DNA of 64,000 nucleotides, from the NCBI RefSeq assembly GCF_900110135.1, contig NZ_FOCO01000001.1, forward strand, positions 124,001 to 188,000, given 5' to 3'. A model generated the notes under the pieces. It was given only the letters and a program-made list of their open reading frames with translations, had not been told where the DNA came from and did not search any database. This DNA is from Pseudorhodobacter antarcticus. Its GTDB lineage: Bacteria > Pseudomonadota > Alphaproteobacteria > Rhodobacterales > Rhodobacteraceae. Positions within the stretch are counted from its first letter, which is position 1, and each line of letters starts with the position of its first letter. Of the stretch, positions 53,024 through 63,060 are shown piece after piece. A program made the position numbers and the translations under genes.

Positions 53024-54548
53024 ATCTGCGCCCCCAATGATCAAAAATCCAAAACAGCGTAAAGGACAGCGCGACCAACACCAGCGCCGCCGCCGCCGCT
53101 TGGTCCATCCGATACGCCCCCATCAGGCGGTGCACGATCAAAGGCAAAGTCGCCTCCGCATCGCCCGCAAACAGCGCGATCACGCCCAAATCGCCCATCG
53201 ACAGCGCCGCGACCAACCCCGCCGCAAACCCCAAAGGCCGCGACAAACGGGGCAACACAACCCAACGCAGCCGCGCCCACGCGGTTAGGCCCAGCGATTG
53301 CGACAGACGGTGATAATCGGTGTAAAGGCTGCGTGCCTCGGGTGCCAAAATGCGAAACGCAAAGGGCAGCGACAGCGCGGCGTTGATGACAAACGTCACG
53401 GGCAACGCAAGGCTGGACGGGCGCACATAGGGTTGCAACAGCAAGAAAAGCCCGGTTCCCAACACCAAACTGGACGCCGCCAGCGGCAACGTCGCGGCCA
53501 GCGCAGGCCATGCCCGCCCCCGCGCCGCCGCCATCGCAAAGACCAGCGCAACCCCGATCGACACCGCTGTCGACGCCAGCGCGATTCCCAACGACCGCCC
53601 CGCCGCTGCCCAAACCTGCCCCGGCAGATCGACCAAACCCGGCACCCCACGCAACACAACAGCCCCCAGCGGCAGCGCGAAAAACAACGCCGCCAACGTG
53701 ATTGCCACAACATCACCCGCACGGTGCCAACCGCCCGGCGCAGGCGGCCCGCCAATGCGCCCGCCCCCCGCGCCGAAACCCGATGGCAAGGCAACCCGCG
53801 CCGCCACCAAAAACGCCAGCGCGCACAGCCCAAATTGCAACAGCGCCAACCGCGCTGCGGTGGGCAAATCAAAATCAAACCGCACTGCTTGGTAAATCGC
53901 CAGCTCCACCGTGGTGGCGCGCGGCCCACCGCCAAGCGTCAGGGCCACGGCAAAACTGGCCAAACAAATCACAAATATCACCAGCGCGGCCCCCGGCAGC
54001 ACCGCACGCAGCATCGGCCATTCGATATGGCGCTGCACGTCACGCGGCGAAAACCCAAGGCTTTGCGCCAGCCGAAACCGTTCGGTCGGGATCGCTTGCC
54101 AGCCATGCAAAATCATCCGCACCGCCAGCGGCATGTTGAAAAACACATGCGCCAACACTACCCCTTGCAGCCCGTAAATCGAAAACGCAGGCAGCCCCAG
54201 CGTGGCCAAAAGCCCATTCACCCAACCCGCGCGGCCAAACACGGCCAAAAGTCCCAGCACCGCCACAATCACGGGCAGGATAAACGGCGCGCCCAAAGTG
54301 GCGATCAACACCTCCCGCCCCACAAAGCGCCGCCGCGCCAAAGCCCGCGCCACAGGCACCGCCAACACCACGGAAATGCCCGCCGACAGCACCGATTGCC
54401 ACAGGGTAAACCGCAACGCTGACCCTTCTGCAACGGTCAGCGTTGCGGCCGAAAACGACAGGCCCAATGCGCCCAGCGGGGCCAGCAACAACAGCATAAC
54501 CGCCACTGCCAACCCCGTCGCGGCCCAGATAACGGCCCGATCGGTCAT
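53010..54548 (-). CDS. thiP: thiamine ABC transporter permease
   Basis: 512 residues with about 12 helices in two homologous halves, as in ThiP. EAA-type loops are RLAQSLGFSPRDVQRHIEWPML and YHRLSQSLGLTAWARLRWVVLP. It overlaps thiB by one base (TAATG) and thiQ by 14 bases. Confidence 0.93.
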   Translation of the reverse strand: MTDRAVIWAATGLAVAVMLLLLAPLGALGLSFSAATLTVAEGSALRFTLWQSVLSAGISVVLAVPVARALARRRFVGREVLIATLGAPFILPVIVAVLGLLAVFGRAGWVNGLLATLGLPAFSIYGLQGVVLAHVFFNMPLAVRMILHGWQAIPTERFRLAQSLGFSPRDVQRHIEWPMLRAVLPGAALVIFVICLASFAVALTLGGGPRATTVELAIYQAVRFDFDLPTAARLALLQFGLCALAFLVAARVALPSGFGAGGGRIGGPPAPGGWHRAGDVVAITLAALFFALPLGAVVLRGVPGLVDLPGQVWAAAGRSLGIALASTAVSIGVALVFAMAAARGRAWPALAATLPLAASSLVLGTGLFLLLQPYVRPSSLALPVTFVINAALSLPFAFRILAPEARSLYTDYHRLSQSLGLTAWARLRWVVLPRLSRPLGFAAGLVAALSMGDLGVIALFAGDAEATLPLIVHRLMGAYRMDQAAAAALVLVALSFTLFWIFDHWGRRYAAA

Positions 54549-55525
54549 TACTGGCTTAATGCGCGCTGCCATTCGGCAATCGCCTCGTCTTGGATCGCGG
54601 CCACTTCAGCCTCGGTGTAAAACAGCGACTTTGGCGGCAGGTTCAGCTTTGCAAACTCCGGCGGCATCAGGCTGGGGTCCAGCTTGACCGGAAAACCGAA
54701 ATTCACCCGCGGAATCATCTCTTGAAACGTGGGGGACAACACGAAATCCATAAAGGATTGCGCCAGTTCGGGCTGGTCGGTGCCCGCGATTTGGCCCACC
54801 ACCTCAGCGGTGAAATAATGCCCTTCGCTAAAAATCGCGGCCACTTTGGTTTCGTCCTGCTCCACGATCATATGATAGGCGGGCGATGTGATATACGACA
54901 TCACCATGTCCGCCTCGCCCGATGTGAACAGGCCATACGCCTCGGACCAGCCTTTGGTCACGGTCAAGATGCGGGGCGCAAGGCGCTGCCAATACGCCTC
55001 GGCTTGATCACCATAAACCGACTTCACCCACAAAACCAAAGCAAGGCCCGCCCCCGACGACCGCGGGTCTTGGATCACAATTTTCACATCTTCGGGCAGA
55101 GCCACCAGCGCCTCAAAATCGGTGGGCGGGTTGGTCAGTTTGGTGTTGTCATAGATGAAGGCGGTGTCGCCGTAATTGAAGGGCAAGAAGGTGTTATCGG
55201 TCCATTCCACGGGCAAGGTCAGTGACCCAAGGTCTTGATTATGCGGGCTAAACAGCCCGGTCGCCCGCGCGCGCAGGGTTTCATCGGTGGAAATACCGAT
55301 CACCACATCGGCTTCGGTCCTCGCACCTTCTAACATCAGGCTGGGGATCAATTCGGTGGTGCGGTATTGCAAATCGCAGCCGCAAACCGCCTCAAACGCA
55401 GTTTCAATCGCGGGGCCAGGACCCCATTCGGATGCAAAGGATGTGGACGCATAGACCGTCAACACAGGGGTTTCGGCCCATGCAGGCGTGGCCAAAAGGG
55501 GGATAAACAAAAGTCGTTTCAACAT
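54548..55525 (-). CDS. thiB: thiamine-binding periplasmic protein
   Basis: 325 residues; signal peptide MLKRLLFIPLLATPAWA. LTVYASTSFASEWGPGPAIETAFE is the ThiB start, and the Trp/Tyr-rich stretches VEWTDNTFLPFNYGDTAFIYD and MVMSYITSPAYH line the thiamine site in the family. ATG 55525 has GGAGAAAGAG upstream. Upstream lies a TPP riboswitch. Confidence 0.94.
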   Translation of the reverse strand: MLKRLLFIPLLATPAWAETPVLTVYASTSFASEWGPGPAIETAFEAVCGCDLQYRTTELIPSLMLEGARTEADVVIGISTDETLRARATGLFSPHNQDLGSLTLPVEWTDNTFLPFNYGDTAFIYDNTKLTNPPTDFEALVALPEDVKIVIQDPRSSGAGLALVLWVKSVYGDQAEAYWQRLAPRILTVTKGWSEAYGLFTSGEADMVMSYITSPAYHMIVEQDETKVAAIFSEGHYFTAEVVGQIAGTDQPELAQSFMDFVLSPTFQEMIPRVNFGFPVKLDPSLMPPEFAKLNLPPKSLFYTEAEVAAIQDEAIAEWQRALSQ

Positions 55526-55577
55526 GGCTCTTTCTCCAAAAAACGACGGCAAAAAGTCGGGGATGGAGTATTCCATG

Positions 55578-55668
55578 CACCTTCCCTCCGCCGGTCCTAA
55601 CCGGTTCAGGTTCAACGGGTTTTTGGCTTTTGCCAATTCTCAGCCTTACACAAAGGCTCCCCGAGGTA
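55578..55668 (-). ncRNA. TPP riboswitch (THI element)
   Basis: On the minus strand, CGGGGAGCC, then GGCTGAGA, ACCCGTTGAACCTGA, CCGGTTAGGACCGGCG and GGAGGGAAGGTG occur in the conserved order of the thiamine pyrophosphate aptamer, ahead of thiBPQ. Confidence 0.95.
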
Positions 55669-55714
55669 TGGTTAGGATAACGTGCTTGGCGGCGGGGGCA
55701 AGGGGCAATGCGCC

Positions 55715-56254
55715 CTAGCGGATCACGGAATAGGTGGAGGAGGTGATGCCAGACGGAAAGCTGCGCGTGGCGTGATGGTGCAGCGCCACATCACCAGGCA
55801 GCGCGCCAAACAGCGGGCGGCCCTGCCCCAATAGCACAGGCACGCGGGTCACGGTGATGGCGTCCAACACACCCGCACGCAAGAATGACTGCAAAACTTG
55901 GCCCCCATCGACATAGGCGCGGCTCCAGCCTTCCTCATCCAAGGCGGCCAGCAGGTCGGGCACAGACATATCACAAATCGCAACGTAATCGGCCAAAGGA
56001 TCGGGAATATCATCAACCGTCAGGCTTTGGCTTAACACGATCACGGGCAGGGCATAGGGCCACGCGCCAAAGGCCAGCACCGACTCGTAAGTGCCGCGCC
56101 CCATGATAATCCCATCCTTATCCGCCAAAAACGCGTCATAGCCGTGATCTTCTGACCCGGCGTTGAAGGGGACCAGCCAATCCAGACTGCCATCGGGGCG
56201 GGCGATGAACCCATCCAAACTGGCGGCGATAAAGGCGTGGCACGTCATGGGCAT
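55715..56254 (-). CDS. dihydrofolate-reductase-fold (RibD C-terminal-like) protein
   Basis: 179 residues. HAFIAASLDGFIARPDGSLDWL is the typical start of small RibD_C proteins, and GIIMGRGTYESV and AYVDGGQVLQSFL are the other conserved blocks. Probably an NADPH-dependent reductase of unknown substrate. ATG 56254 has AAAGG upstream at seven bases. Confidence 0.88.
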   Translation of the reverse strand: MPMTCHAFIAASLDGFIARPDGSLDWLVPFNAGSEDHGYDAFLADKDGIIMGRGTYESVLAFGAWPYALPVIVLSQSLTVDDIPDPLADYVAICDMSVPDLLAALDEEGWSRAYVDGGQVLQSFLRAGVLDAITVTRVPVLLGQGRPLFGALPGDVALHHHATRSFPSGITSSTYSVIR

Positions 56255-56280
56255 CGGGCGACCTTTCTTCGGTTGAACGA

Positions 56281-56310
56281 AAAAGGCCCCACCGTTCCGG
56301 GCGGGGCCTT
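56281..56310 (-). terminator. intrinsic terminator of the petABC operon
   Basis: AAGGCCCC (56283-56290) and GGGGCCTT (56303-56310) pair perfectly; on the minus strand a T run follows, 20 bases past petC. Confidence 0.88.
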
Positions 56311-56329
56311 GTTTATCACGGCGATCAGG

Positions 56330-57190
56330 TCACGCGTGCTTTTTCTTTGGGCCTTTAACGCCAGCCCAAAGCCGTTTGTTGGACAGGTACAACAGCACCG
56401 ACAGGATGGTCAGGAAAATCACCGCAGTGAAACCCGCCTGCTTGCGCGCCATCATCTTTGGCTCGGCAGTCCACATCAAGAACGCGGTCACGTCCTGCGC
56501 CATGGCGCTGACGGTGTTTGGCTCACCGTTCTGGAATTCAACCTGTTCATCCGACAATGGTGGACCCATCGCAATCCAGCTGCCGGGGATGGTCGAAATC
56601 CCTTTTTCATCCTTGCAAGTGTCCGGCACGCCACCCGCACTGAACGCGGTGTTGTAATAGAACCCATCAATGCCATCCGGCGCACATTCAGGGTTTTCCT
56701 CGTAATGGGTCAGCAGGGAATAAATATATTCCGCCCCGCCAATCCCATTCACCAACTGGCTAATCCCCGTGCCCGCAGGCCCATGGAAACCCGCACGGGC
56801 CTTGGCCATCAAGCTAAGGTCCGGCGCGTTGGACAGGCCCGACATTGGAAAATGGTCTGTTGGTTTGCCCGGGCGCGTGTCGTCCAATTCGGCATCAAAG
56901 ATGTCAAATTGTTCGGCATAGGCCCGCACTTGGTCTGCGGGCAAATGTGGCCCACCCTCTTCGGCCAGCGACCGAATCGGGACAAACTTCAGCCCGTGAC
57001 AGGCGGAACACACTTCGGTGTACACCTGCAAACCGCGCTGAAGCTGGTTTTCGTCATACTTGCCGAATGGCCCTTCCCAGCTGAACGGCACATCGGTGAT
57101 GTGACCGGCAGCCCCGGCGGCCATTGCCGCGCCCGACCCCATAACGAGGGCAGAAACGGCGCTGATTGCTAACTTGCGAAACATAATCAT
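56330..57190 (-). CDS. petC: cytochrome c1 of the bc1 complex
   Basis: 286 residues. Signal peptide [21 protein letters not shown]. Heme is bound at CSACH; the axial Met is in [14 protein letters not shown]-terminal helix ([17 protein letters not shown]) anchors it to the membrane. ATG 57190 has AAAGGA upstream; ATG 57184 is the alternative. Third gene of petABC. Confidence 0.95.
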   Translation of the reverse strand: MIMFRKLAISAVSALVMGSGAAMAAGAAGHITDVPFSWEGPFGKYDENQLQRGLQVYTEVCSACHGLKFVPIRSLAEEGGPHLPADQVRAYAEQFDIFDAELDDTRPGKPTDHFPMSGLSNAPDLSLMAKARAGFHGPAGTGISQLVNGIGGAEYIYSLLTHYEENPECAPDGIDGFYYNTAFSAGGVPDTCKDEKGISTIPGSWIAMGPPLSDEQVEFQNGEPNTVSAMAQDVTAFLMWTAEPKMMARKQAGFTAVIFLTILSVLLYLSNKRLWAGVKGPKKKHA

Positions 57191-57203
57191 CAGGTCCTTT
57201 TTC

Positions 57204-58523
57204 TCACTCGGCCGGGGTCGGATCGGCGTAGTGCGATTTGAAATCATCCTCAATCGTCGCGGGCGCTGCCTGCGGCTTTTCGATCACACCAAGCAGTGGC
57301 AAGATCACGAGGAAATAGGCGAACCAATAGGCCGACGCGATCAGCGAAATCCAGTCATACGGGAATTCCGCAGGGCGCGCGCCCACCCAAGTCAGCACCA
57401 CAAAGTCGATGCACAGCAAGATGAACCACATCTTGAACATCGGGCGATAGCGGCCCGACCGTACCGATGATGTATCCAACCACGGTGCCAGCGCCATCAC
57501 AGCAATCGCACCAAACATCGCCAACACGCCAAAGAATTTCGCGTCGATGATGCCAAATGTCAGGAACTGCACCAATTGCACCACCCACACATCTGCGGTG
57601 AACGCGCGCAGAATGGCGTAGAAAGGCAGGAAGTACCATTCCGGCACAATATGCGCAGGTGTCGCCAGCGGGTTCGCCTCGATGTAGTTATCGGGGTGGC
57701 CCAGATAGTTTGGCATAAAGCCCACGATCGCAAAAAAGATCGCCATAATCACAGCCAGCGCGAACAGATCTTTCATCACGAAATAAGGCCAGAAGGGCAA
57801 TGTGTCTTTCTCGGCTTCTGCCTTGGACGTGCGGCGCACTTCAACCCCAGTTGGGTTGTTGTTGCCTGTGGTGTGGAACGCCCAAATGTGGATCGCAACC
57901 AAGGCGGCAATCACGAATGGCAGCAGATAATGCAAGCTGAAGAAACGGTTCAACGTGGCATTGTCAACGGCAGGGCCGCCCAACAACCATGTCTGAATCG
58001 ACTCGCCCACACCCGGAATAGCGCCGAACAGGCCGGTGATCACAGTGGCACCCCAGAACGACATTTGGCCCCATGGCAACACATAGCCCATAAACGCGGT
58101 CGCCATCATCGCCAGATAAATCAACATGCCGATAATCCACGTCACTTCACGCGGGGCCTTGTACGACCCGTAATAAAGCCCGCGGAAAATGTGCAAATAC
58201 ACAGCCACAAAGAACAGCGACGCGCCGTTCTGGTGCAAATAGCGCAGCATGTAGCCGCCATTCACGTTGCGCATGATATGTTCAACGGATGCAAAGGCAT
58301 AATCAACATGCGGCGTGTAATGCATCGCCAAAACTATGCCTGTCACGATCTGCATCGCCAAACAGAATGTCAAAACGATGCCCCAGATCCACATCCAATT
58401 CAGGTTCTTGGGTGTGGGCAGCGTCAATGTTGAATGGATCAGCCCGACAATCGGCAAGCGCTTAAAAAGCCACTTTTCGCCGCCCGTCTTGGGCTCGTAT
58501 TGGTCGTGCGGAATTCCGGCCAT
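57204..58523 (-). CDS. petB: cytochrome b of the bc1 complex
   Basis: 439 residues. The heme-ligand histidines lie in [31 protein letters not shown] and the fourth-helix region [38 protein letters not shown] is the Qo-site helix and [14 protein letters not shown] the PEWY motif. It carries electrons between quinol and Rieske/cytochrome c1 centres. Confidence 0.97.
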   Translation of the reverse strand: MAGIPHDQYEPKTGGEKWLFKRLPIVGLIHSTLTLPTPKNLNWMWIWGIVLTFCLAMQIVTGIVLAMHYTPHVDYAFASVEHIMRNVNGGYMLRYLHQNGASLFFVAVYLHIFRGLYYGSYKAPREVTWIIGMLIYLAMMATAFMGYVLPWGQMSFWGATVITGLFGAIPGVGESIQTWLLGGPAVDNATLNRFFSLHYLLPFVIAALVAIHIWAFHTTGNNNPTGVEVRRTSKAEAEKDTLPFWPYFVMKDLFALAVIMAIFFAIVGFMPNYLGHPDNYIEANPLATPAHIVPEWYFLPFYAILRAFTADVWVVQLVQFLTFGIIDAKFFGVLAMFGAIAVMALAPWLDTSSVRSGRYRPMFKMWFILLCIDFVVLTWVGARPAEFPYDWISLIASAYWFAYFLVILPLLGVIEKPQAAPATIEDDFKSHYADPTPAE

Positions 58524-58532
58524 TTTCTATCC

Positions 58533-59093
58533 TTACCCGAGCTTGAGAGTTGATTCATCGGTGAATTCTGCCACCGGGATGATTAGGTTCTTTGGCGCTG
58601 GACCCTTGCGGATCCGGCCAGCAGTATCATAATGCGAGCCGTGGCACGGGCAGAACCAGCCCCCAAATTCACCCGACCCATCGCCAATCGGCACGCAGCC
58701 CAAATGGGTGCAAACGCCAACCATCACCAGCCATTCGCCGGCCTCATCCATCGTGCGGTTCACGTCGGATGCGTCTGTCGCAGGTTTGTTCGGGTTCTCC
58801 GACCCTTGGTCCATCAGCGCGCTCAGCTCAACCGCGCGGCCCGCGTCAATTTCATCTTGGGTGCGGCGGCGAATGAACACGGGCTTGCCCAGATATTTCA
58901 CCGTCAACTGCATCCCCGGCTCCACCCCGGAAATATCGACAAAGATCGAGGACAAAGCCTGCACATCCGCCGATGGGTTCATCTGGTTTGCCAGCGGCCA
59001 AATGGCAGCGCCTGCGGCAATCGCACCAGCGCCCGCTGTGGCGTAATACAGGAAATCCCTGCGGGTGCCTGCCTGTTCGTCTGCGTGGGACAC
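58533..59093 (-). CDS. petA: Rieske iron-sulfur subunit of the bc1 complex
   Basis: 186 residues. A twin-arginine N-terminus ([20 protein letters not shown]) gives the membrane anchor; CTHLGC and CPCHGSHYD are the 2Fe-2S ligand boxes. GTG 59093 is the start, with GGAGAA upstream. petB begins nine bases after its stop. Confidence 0.96.
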   Translation of the reverse strand: MSHADEQAGTRRDFLYYATAGAGAIAAGAAIWPLANQMNPSADVQALSSIFVDISGVEPGMQLTVKYLGKPVFIRRRTQDEIDAGRAVELSALMDQGSENPNKPATDASDVNRTMDEAGEWLVMVGVCTHLGCVPIGDGSGEFGGWFCPCHGSHYDTAGRIRKGPAPKNLIIPVAEFTDESTLKLG

Positions 59094-59125
59094 GAGAGTT
59101 CTCCCTTCCGAAAGCGCCGCGTGAT

Positions 59126-59162
59126 GCGGCCCATGTGAAAAACGGGCCGCACAAAAAAGTGC
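59126..59162 (-). promoter_or_regulatory. two hairpins in the petABC leader
   Basis: GCGGCCC (59126-59132) pairs with GGGCCGC (59144-59150), and GCAC/GTGC around six A residues forms a second small hairpin at 59149-59162. They sit 33-69 bases ahead of the petA start and may affect mRNA stability or expression. Confidence 0.45.
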
Positions 59163-59306
59163 CGCCTTATGATTGGAGTATTTAGCGCCGGAAATGGCTT
59201 ACGTCCAGCGGACAAAGCGGCGCAGGTGGGAATGATGGGTGCAAAAAGCAACCATCACGCCAAAATTATGCAAGCAATTCGCGGGGTCAGGCCCCGGCTT
59301 GCAGAA

Positions 59307-59948
59307 TCATGCGGCCAACTGCCCCACCAGCAACCGAGCCGCAAACAGCGCAAACAGCACCCCCGCCACCCCCGACATCACCCACCCATACCGCAGATAA
59401 AACCGCGCGGCAGGCCCGGTGGAAAATATCAGCGCATACCCCACATGCATCCCCCCCGCGACCGTCATGGCCCCCACCCAAAGCAACGCCACATCAGGCC
59501 CGCTGGCCCGCGCCACCGGAAAGATCGTCAAAATCGCCAGCCAAGTGGTCAATGCCTTGGGGTTCACCCAGTTGATCATCAACGACCGCCAAAACGCCGA
59601 CCCAAAACTGTCGTGGCGCGGCAACACAGGCAGGCCCCGCCGCGCCCCGCGCCAGCCCGCCCAGGCCGCCCGCAAATACCGCTGCGCAAACCAGGCCAGC
59701 AAGGCGATCGCCACAAACGACAGGTTATATTGCAGCCCCGGCACCAACCGAAACAACGCCGAAATGCCAAAGGTGGTCGCCAGACACCAACCGCCCACGC
59801 CCAACCCGACACCCGCCGCCGCCCCCACGCCCGCCACGCGCCCGGCCGCCATCGCGGTGGCAATGGTGTTGATAACATTCGGCCCCGGCGTCAGCACATT
59901 CAGCGCCAAAATCGCCCAAACCCAGAAAAAATCATGCAATGGCAACAT
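59307..59948 (-). CDS. LysE-family amino acid exporter
   Basis: 213 residues, about six helices. FWVWAILALNVLTPGPNVINTIATA is the LysE/RhtB-family signature with the PGPN turn, and GVGLGVGGWCLATTFG the next block. Likely an efflux pump for an amino acid. It follows the GST gene after seven bases. Confidence 0.88.
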   Translation of the reverse strand: MLPLHDFFWVWAILALNVLTPGPNVINTIATAMAAGRVAGVGAAAGVGLGVGGWCLATTFGISALFRLVPGLQYNLSFVAIALLAWFAQRYLRAAWAGWRGARRGLPVLPRHDSFGSAFWRSLMINWVNPKALTTWLAILTIFPVARASGPDVALLWVGAMTVAGGMHVGYALIFSTGPAARFYLRYGWVMSGVAGVLFALFAARLLVGQLAA

Positions 59949-59955
59949 GGGCGTA

Positions 59956-60567
59956 TCACGCGGGTGGCTGTGTTCCCATCATGCTGGGCCGCGCCGCAAA
60001 CCCCGCCTCCCATGCCGCCAACGCGGGCCGCCCCGACCGCCAGTCGCGCGCGCCATGCCGAAAATCAACATAGGCCAGCGCGCAACCCACCGCGATATTC
60101 CCCATATCCAGCGGCCCCTGCAAGTGCGACATCCACCGCGCTTCCAACGCATCCAGCGCGCGGTCAATCTTGGCCCATTGCCCGTCAACCCAAGGCGCAA
60201 ACCGCTTGTCCTCCGGGCGCACGCGCGCTTCATAGACCATCAAAATCGCCGCATCCACAATGCCGTCACCCGTGGCCTCCAGCGTCAACGCCTCCCACAA
60301 CCGCGGGCCCGTGGGGTACAGACCCGCCCCCAAATGATCATCCAAAAACCGCGTGATCACCCGGCTGTCATACAGCGCACAGCCGTCATCCCGCTCCAAC
60401 GCAGGAATCTTACCCAGCGGGTTTTGTGCCAAAGGGGCATTGCCCACATCCACCGGGCTGCCAGACCCAACCACAAGCGATACCGCATCCGGCCTGCCCG
60501 CCTCTGCCAACAAAACCAATATCTTACGGGCATAGGGTGAGGTGGGGGAATAAAACAAGCGCATCAT
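59956..60567 (-). CDS. glutathione S-transferase family protein
   Basis: 203 residues. The thioredoxin-fold domain starts MRLFYSPTSPYARKILVLLAE (catalytic Ser/Tyr region) and has NPLGKIPALERDDGCALYDSRVI, the cis-Pro and glutathione-contact region. A helical domain follows. ATG 60567 has AAAGG upstream. Confidence 0.9.
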   Translation of the reverse strand: MMRLFYSPTSPYARKILVLLAEAGRPDAVSLVVGSGSPVDVGNAPLAQNPLGKIPALERDDGCALYDSRVITRFLDDHLGAGLYPTGPRLWEALTLEATGDGIVDAAILMVYEARVRPEDKRFAPWVDGQWAKIDRALDALEARWMSHLQGPLDMGNIAVGCALAYVDFRHGARDWRSGRPALAAWEAGFAARPSMMGTQPPA

Positions 60568-60588
60568 ATATCCTTTGATCGGTCGCAT

Positions 60589-60612
60589 TTCGTCTTGGCC
60601 CAAATACCTAAC
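60589..60612 (-). repeat. 24-nt intergenic motif, copy 4
   Basis: On the minus strand: GTTAGGTATTT, GGG, CCAAGACGAA. It lies between the PaiB-like gene and the GST gene, 21 bases before the GST start. Confidence 0.7.
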
Positions 60613-60669
60613 GCAGCGGGCAGCCATCAAGCGCAAACCCTAGGGGGCCGCACCCACCCTGTAAATCGC

Positions 60670-61278
60670 CTATTCGCGCGCCCGCATCATGGCGGCGATT
60701 TGCACAGCCTCCATCCCCATCGGGGCCGCCGCAATCCCTTGCGCGGCCCCGGCCCGCTGCGCCACCGTTTTGTTCTGGTTCAGCTTCAGCGTGCTGTCCA
60801 CCGACGCCACAATCAGGCGAAACGGCAAGATCATCCGCAGCATCCGCACCTCAGCCTCGTGGCTCATCTTCTCCATCGTCCACGCAGGCTTTGGGGCCAA
60901 TTGACCCTCCATATGCGCACTGACCCGCGCCAGATGGCCCCGCAACGCAGCTTCGGGCAGCGGCTCCAACACGCCACGCAGATGCACGGCTATATAATTC
61001 CACGTCGGCACCTGATCATCCGCACCATACCAATCGGGGGAGACATAGGCATCCGGCCCAGACACCGCCAGCAAAGCAGGCGCGGGCAACGCAGCCCGCG
61101 CAATCGGGTTGGACCGGGCCAAATGCAAAAACACCTCACCCTCGCCCAATTCAAATGGAATATGCGCAGCCAAGGGTCCATCCGCCCCGTTCACCGACAA
61201 AATGCCAAAACTGCGCGCGCGCACCATCGCCAACGCGTCAGCTTGCGCACCATCGAGAAAAATTGGGTTCGGGTGCAT
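60670..61278 (-). CDS. PaiB-like FMN-binding protein
   Basis: 202 residues. MHPNPIFLD, RSFGILSVNGADGPLAAHIPF, GPDAYVSPDWYG and VPTWNYIAVHLRG are the conserved blocks of the PaiB/FMN-binding negative regulator family, a split-barrel fold. The regulatory role named for Bacillus PaiB is not proven for this protein. Confidence 0.9.
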   Translation of the reverse strand: MHPNPIFLDGAQADALAMVRARSFGILSVNGADGPLAAHIPFELGEGEVFLHLARSNPIARAALPAPALLAVSGPDAYVSPDWYGADDQVPTWNYIAVHLRGVLEPLPEAALRGHLARVSAHMEGQLAPKPAWTMEKMSHEAEVRMLRMILPFRLIVASVDSTLKLNQNKTVAQRAGAAQGIAAAPMGMEAVQIAAMMRARE

Positions 61279-61435
61279 GGCTTACCCTCCGTTGTCACGT
61301 TTTGGAAACCCTTGATCGCCCAGAAATCTGCACCAAGCCGCACCAAAAACGCAACCCTGCCCAATCCCCGCGCAAAACTGGCATCACAGGCCGCGAATAT
61401 CACCGCATGGCGGGTAAACACACAAGCCTAGAAAA

Positions 61436-61463
61436 CGTAGGGTGGGTGCCAACCCACCGCCCC
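61436..61463 (+). repeat. REP-like palindrome, type A copy 4
   Basis: C, GTAG, then the GGTGGGTGCCAACCCACC hairpin and GCCCC. With the copy at 61476 it forms an inverted pair with outward GTAG ends, the layout of a REPIN. Confidence 0.8.
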
Positions 61464-61475
61464 TCAATCACCAAA

Positions 61476-61502
61476 GGGGCGGTGGGTTGGCACCCACCCT
61501 AC
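61476..61502 (-). repeat. REP-like palindrome, type A copy 5
   Basis: Inverted partner of the 61436 copy after a 12-base spacer. Lies 19 bases downstream of the desaturase stop in transcription order. Confidence 0.8.
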
Positions 61503-61520
61503 AAAACGCGGCCTTCCCAA

Positions 61521-62576
61521 TCAGGCAGGCAAATACATTGCGTGGGCGCTGCGGAACGACAACAGCTTTTTCTGGCTTTCATCCCACAGGTGCAAACGCG
61601 CGCAGGCAATGCTTTCCCGCACCGTCATACGCTGACATTCCGCCAAGACAGGATGATCCTTGATCACTTCGGTCAACCGATAAAACGGGATGCGGCTGTA
61701 CAGATGATGGACGTGGTGGATGCCGATATTGGCCGACAACCACTGCAGCGGCTTTGGCAACACATAATGGGATGACCCCTCCAGCGCCGCCTCGTGCAAC
61801 TGCCATTCCTCCGCTTTGCGCCAATGCGTATCCTCAAACTGGTGCTGCACATAGAACAACCAAACCCCGGCAGAGGCGGCGACGATCCACGTAGGCAACG
61901 CCACCAACAACAACGGCGCCCAGCCCGCAAAATATACCAAGGTCGCAACGCCCACGGCCAGCATCAGGTTGGTCCCCATCGCAGACACCCAAAACGATGC
62001 GCCCGACTTCATCAACCCAAATGGTACCCGGTTTTGCAGCAAGAAAATATAGGCTGGCCCCAACAAAAACAACGTGAACGGGCTACGGTAGACGCGGTAC
62101 ATGAACCGCCCAAACGAGCCCCGCGCCAGATATTCATCCACCGTCAACGTGGTCACATCGCCAATCCCGCGCATATCCAGATTACCGGATGCGGAGTGGT
62201 GGATTGAATGTTGCCTGCGCCACACATGGTACGGCGTCAGGGTAAACACCCCCAAACACCGCCCCACCCAATCGCTAACCCGGCGATTCGCGAAAAATGA
62301 CGCATGCCCGCAGTCATGTTGGATGCAAAACATCCGCACCAAAAACAAACCGTTCACCGCGGCCAAAACCAAGGCCGCAATCACACTGTAGGGCAACACC
62401 CATACTGCCGCCGCCCAGATAGCCACAAAGGGAATAAGCGTCACCAACAGCTCGAACGTGCTGCGGGTCGGATCAGGATCGCGATATTTCGCGAGAACAT
62501 GGAGCCACTCACGGGCGCTTTTGGTTTGGTCCGGCATAACCGACAGCGCGGCATCTCGCAGGTTCTGAATATTCAT
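61521..62576 (-). CDS. membrane fatty acid desaturase
   Basis: 351 residues. Three histidine boxes: HDCGHASFF, HSIHHSASG and IHHVHHLYSR, the diiron ligands of acyl-lipid desaturases. Hydrophobic segments include FVAIWAAAVWVLPYSVIAALVLAAV. The enzyme inserts a double bond into membrane acyl chains; position unknown. No ferredoxin gene adjoins. Confidence 0.92.
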   Translation of the reverse strand: MNIQNLRDAALSVMPDQTKSAREWLHVLAKYRDPDPTRSTFELLVTLIPFVAIWAAAVWVLPYSVIAALVLAAVNGLFLVRMFCIQHDCGHASFFANRRVSDWVGRCLGVFTLTPYHVWRRQHSIHHSASGNLDMRGIGDVTTLTVDEYLARGSFGRFMYRVYRSPFTLFLLGPAYIFLLQNRVPFGLMKSGASFWVSAMGTNLMLAVGVATLVYFAGWAPLLLVALPTWIVAASAGVWLFYVQHQFEDTHWRKAEEWQLHEAALEGSSHYVLPKPLQWLSANIGIHHVHHLYSRIPFYRLTEVIKDHPVLAECQRMTVRESIACARLHLWDESQKKLLSFRSAHAMYLPA

Positions 62577-62760
62577 AGATCGGCAATCTTCCCTGTGATG
62601 GTGTCCAATTGTAACAAAGGTAATACGGCCATCAATACCCTATTTTCCCATACCGATAAGTTAATCTGACGCGTCTGGCAATCTTGGGAAATGCACGGTG
62701 GGCGTTGTGTCGCAGTTGCGCACCAACGCGCCCCCGCAAAATCCACCCCAAATTCCCAAG

Positions 62761-62792
62761 AAAAAACCGCCGAAGGTTGCCCCCGACGGTTT
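62761..62792 (-). terminator. intrinsic terminator of rpmJ
   Basis: On the minus strand AAACCGTCG and CGGCGGTTT form a stem with one G-U pair, followed by a T run, 41 bases after rpmJ. Confidence 0.85.
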
Positions 62793-62832
62793 AAAAGCTG
62801 CTCGCATGATGTTCATACGAAAGGCAGCACTC

Positions 62833-62958
62833 TTAGCCCTGACGGGCTTTGTAGCGCTTTTGCGTCTTATTGATCACATAGACACGGCCCTTGCGGCGCA
62901 CGACCTGGCAGTCGCGGTGACGCAACTTCAGCGAGCGGAGCGAGTTTTTGACCTTCAT
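62833..62958 (-). CDS. rpmJ: 50S ribosomal protein L36
   Basis: 41 residues ([35 protein letters not shown], then YKARQG). It has one cysteine only and lacks the CCCH zinc ribbon of the 37-38 residue form, so it is the cysteine-poor type common in Alphaproteobacteria. AAGGAGAAG precedes ATG 62958. Its own terminator follows. Confidence 0.97.
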   Translation of the reverse strand: MKVKNSLRSLKLRHRDCQVVRRKGRVYVINKTQKRYKARQG

Positions 62959-63060
62959 GGGTCTTCTCCTTATCGCGGCGCGCGTGCGCCGATTAAAAAC
63001 TGGTGCCCCCGCTTAACGCAAGGGCGGTGAACCTGCAACCAAAGATGGCGGCAAGACTGG

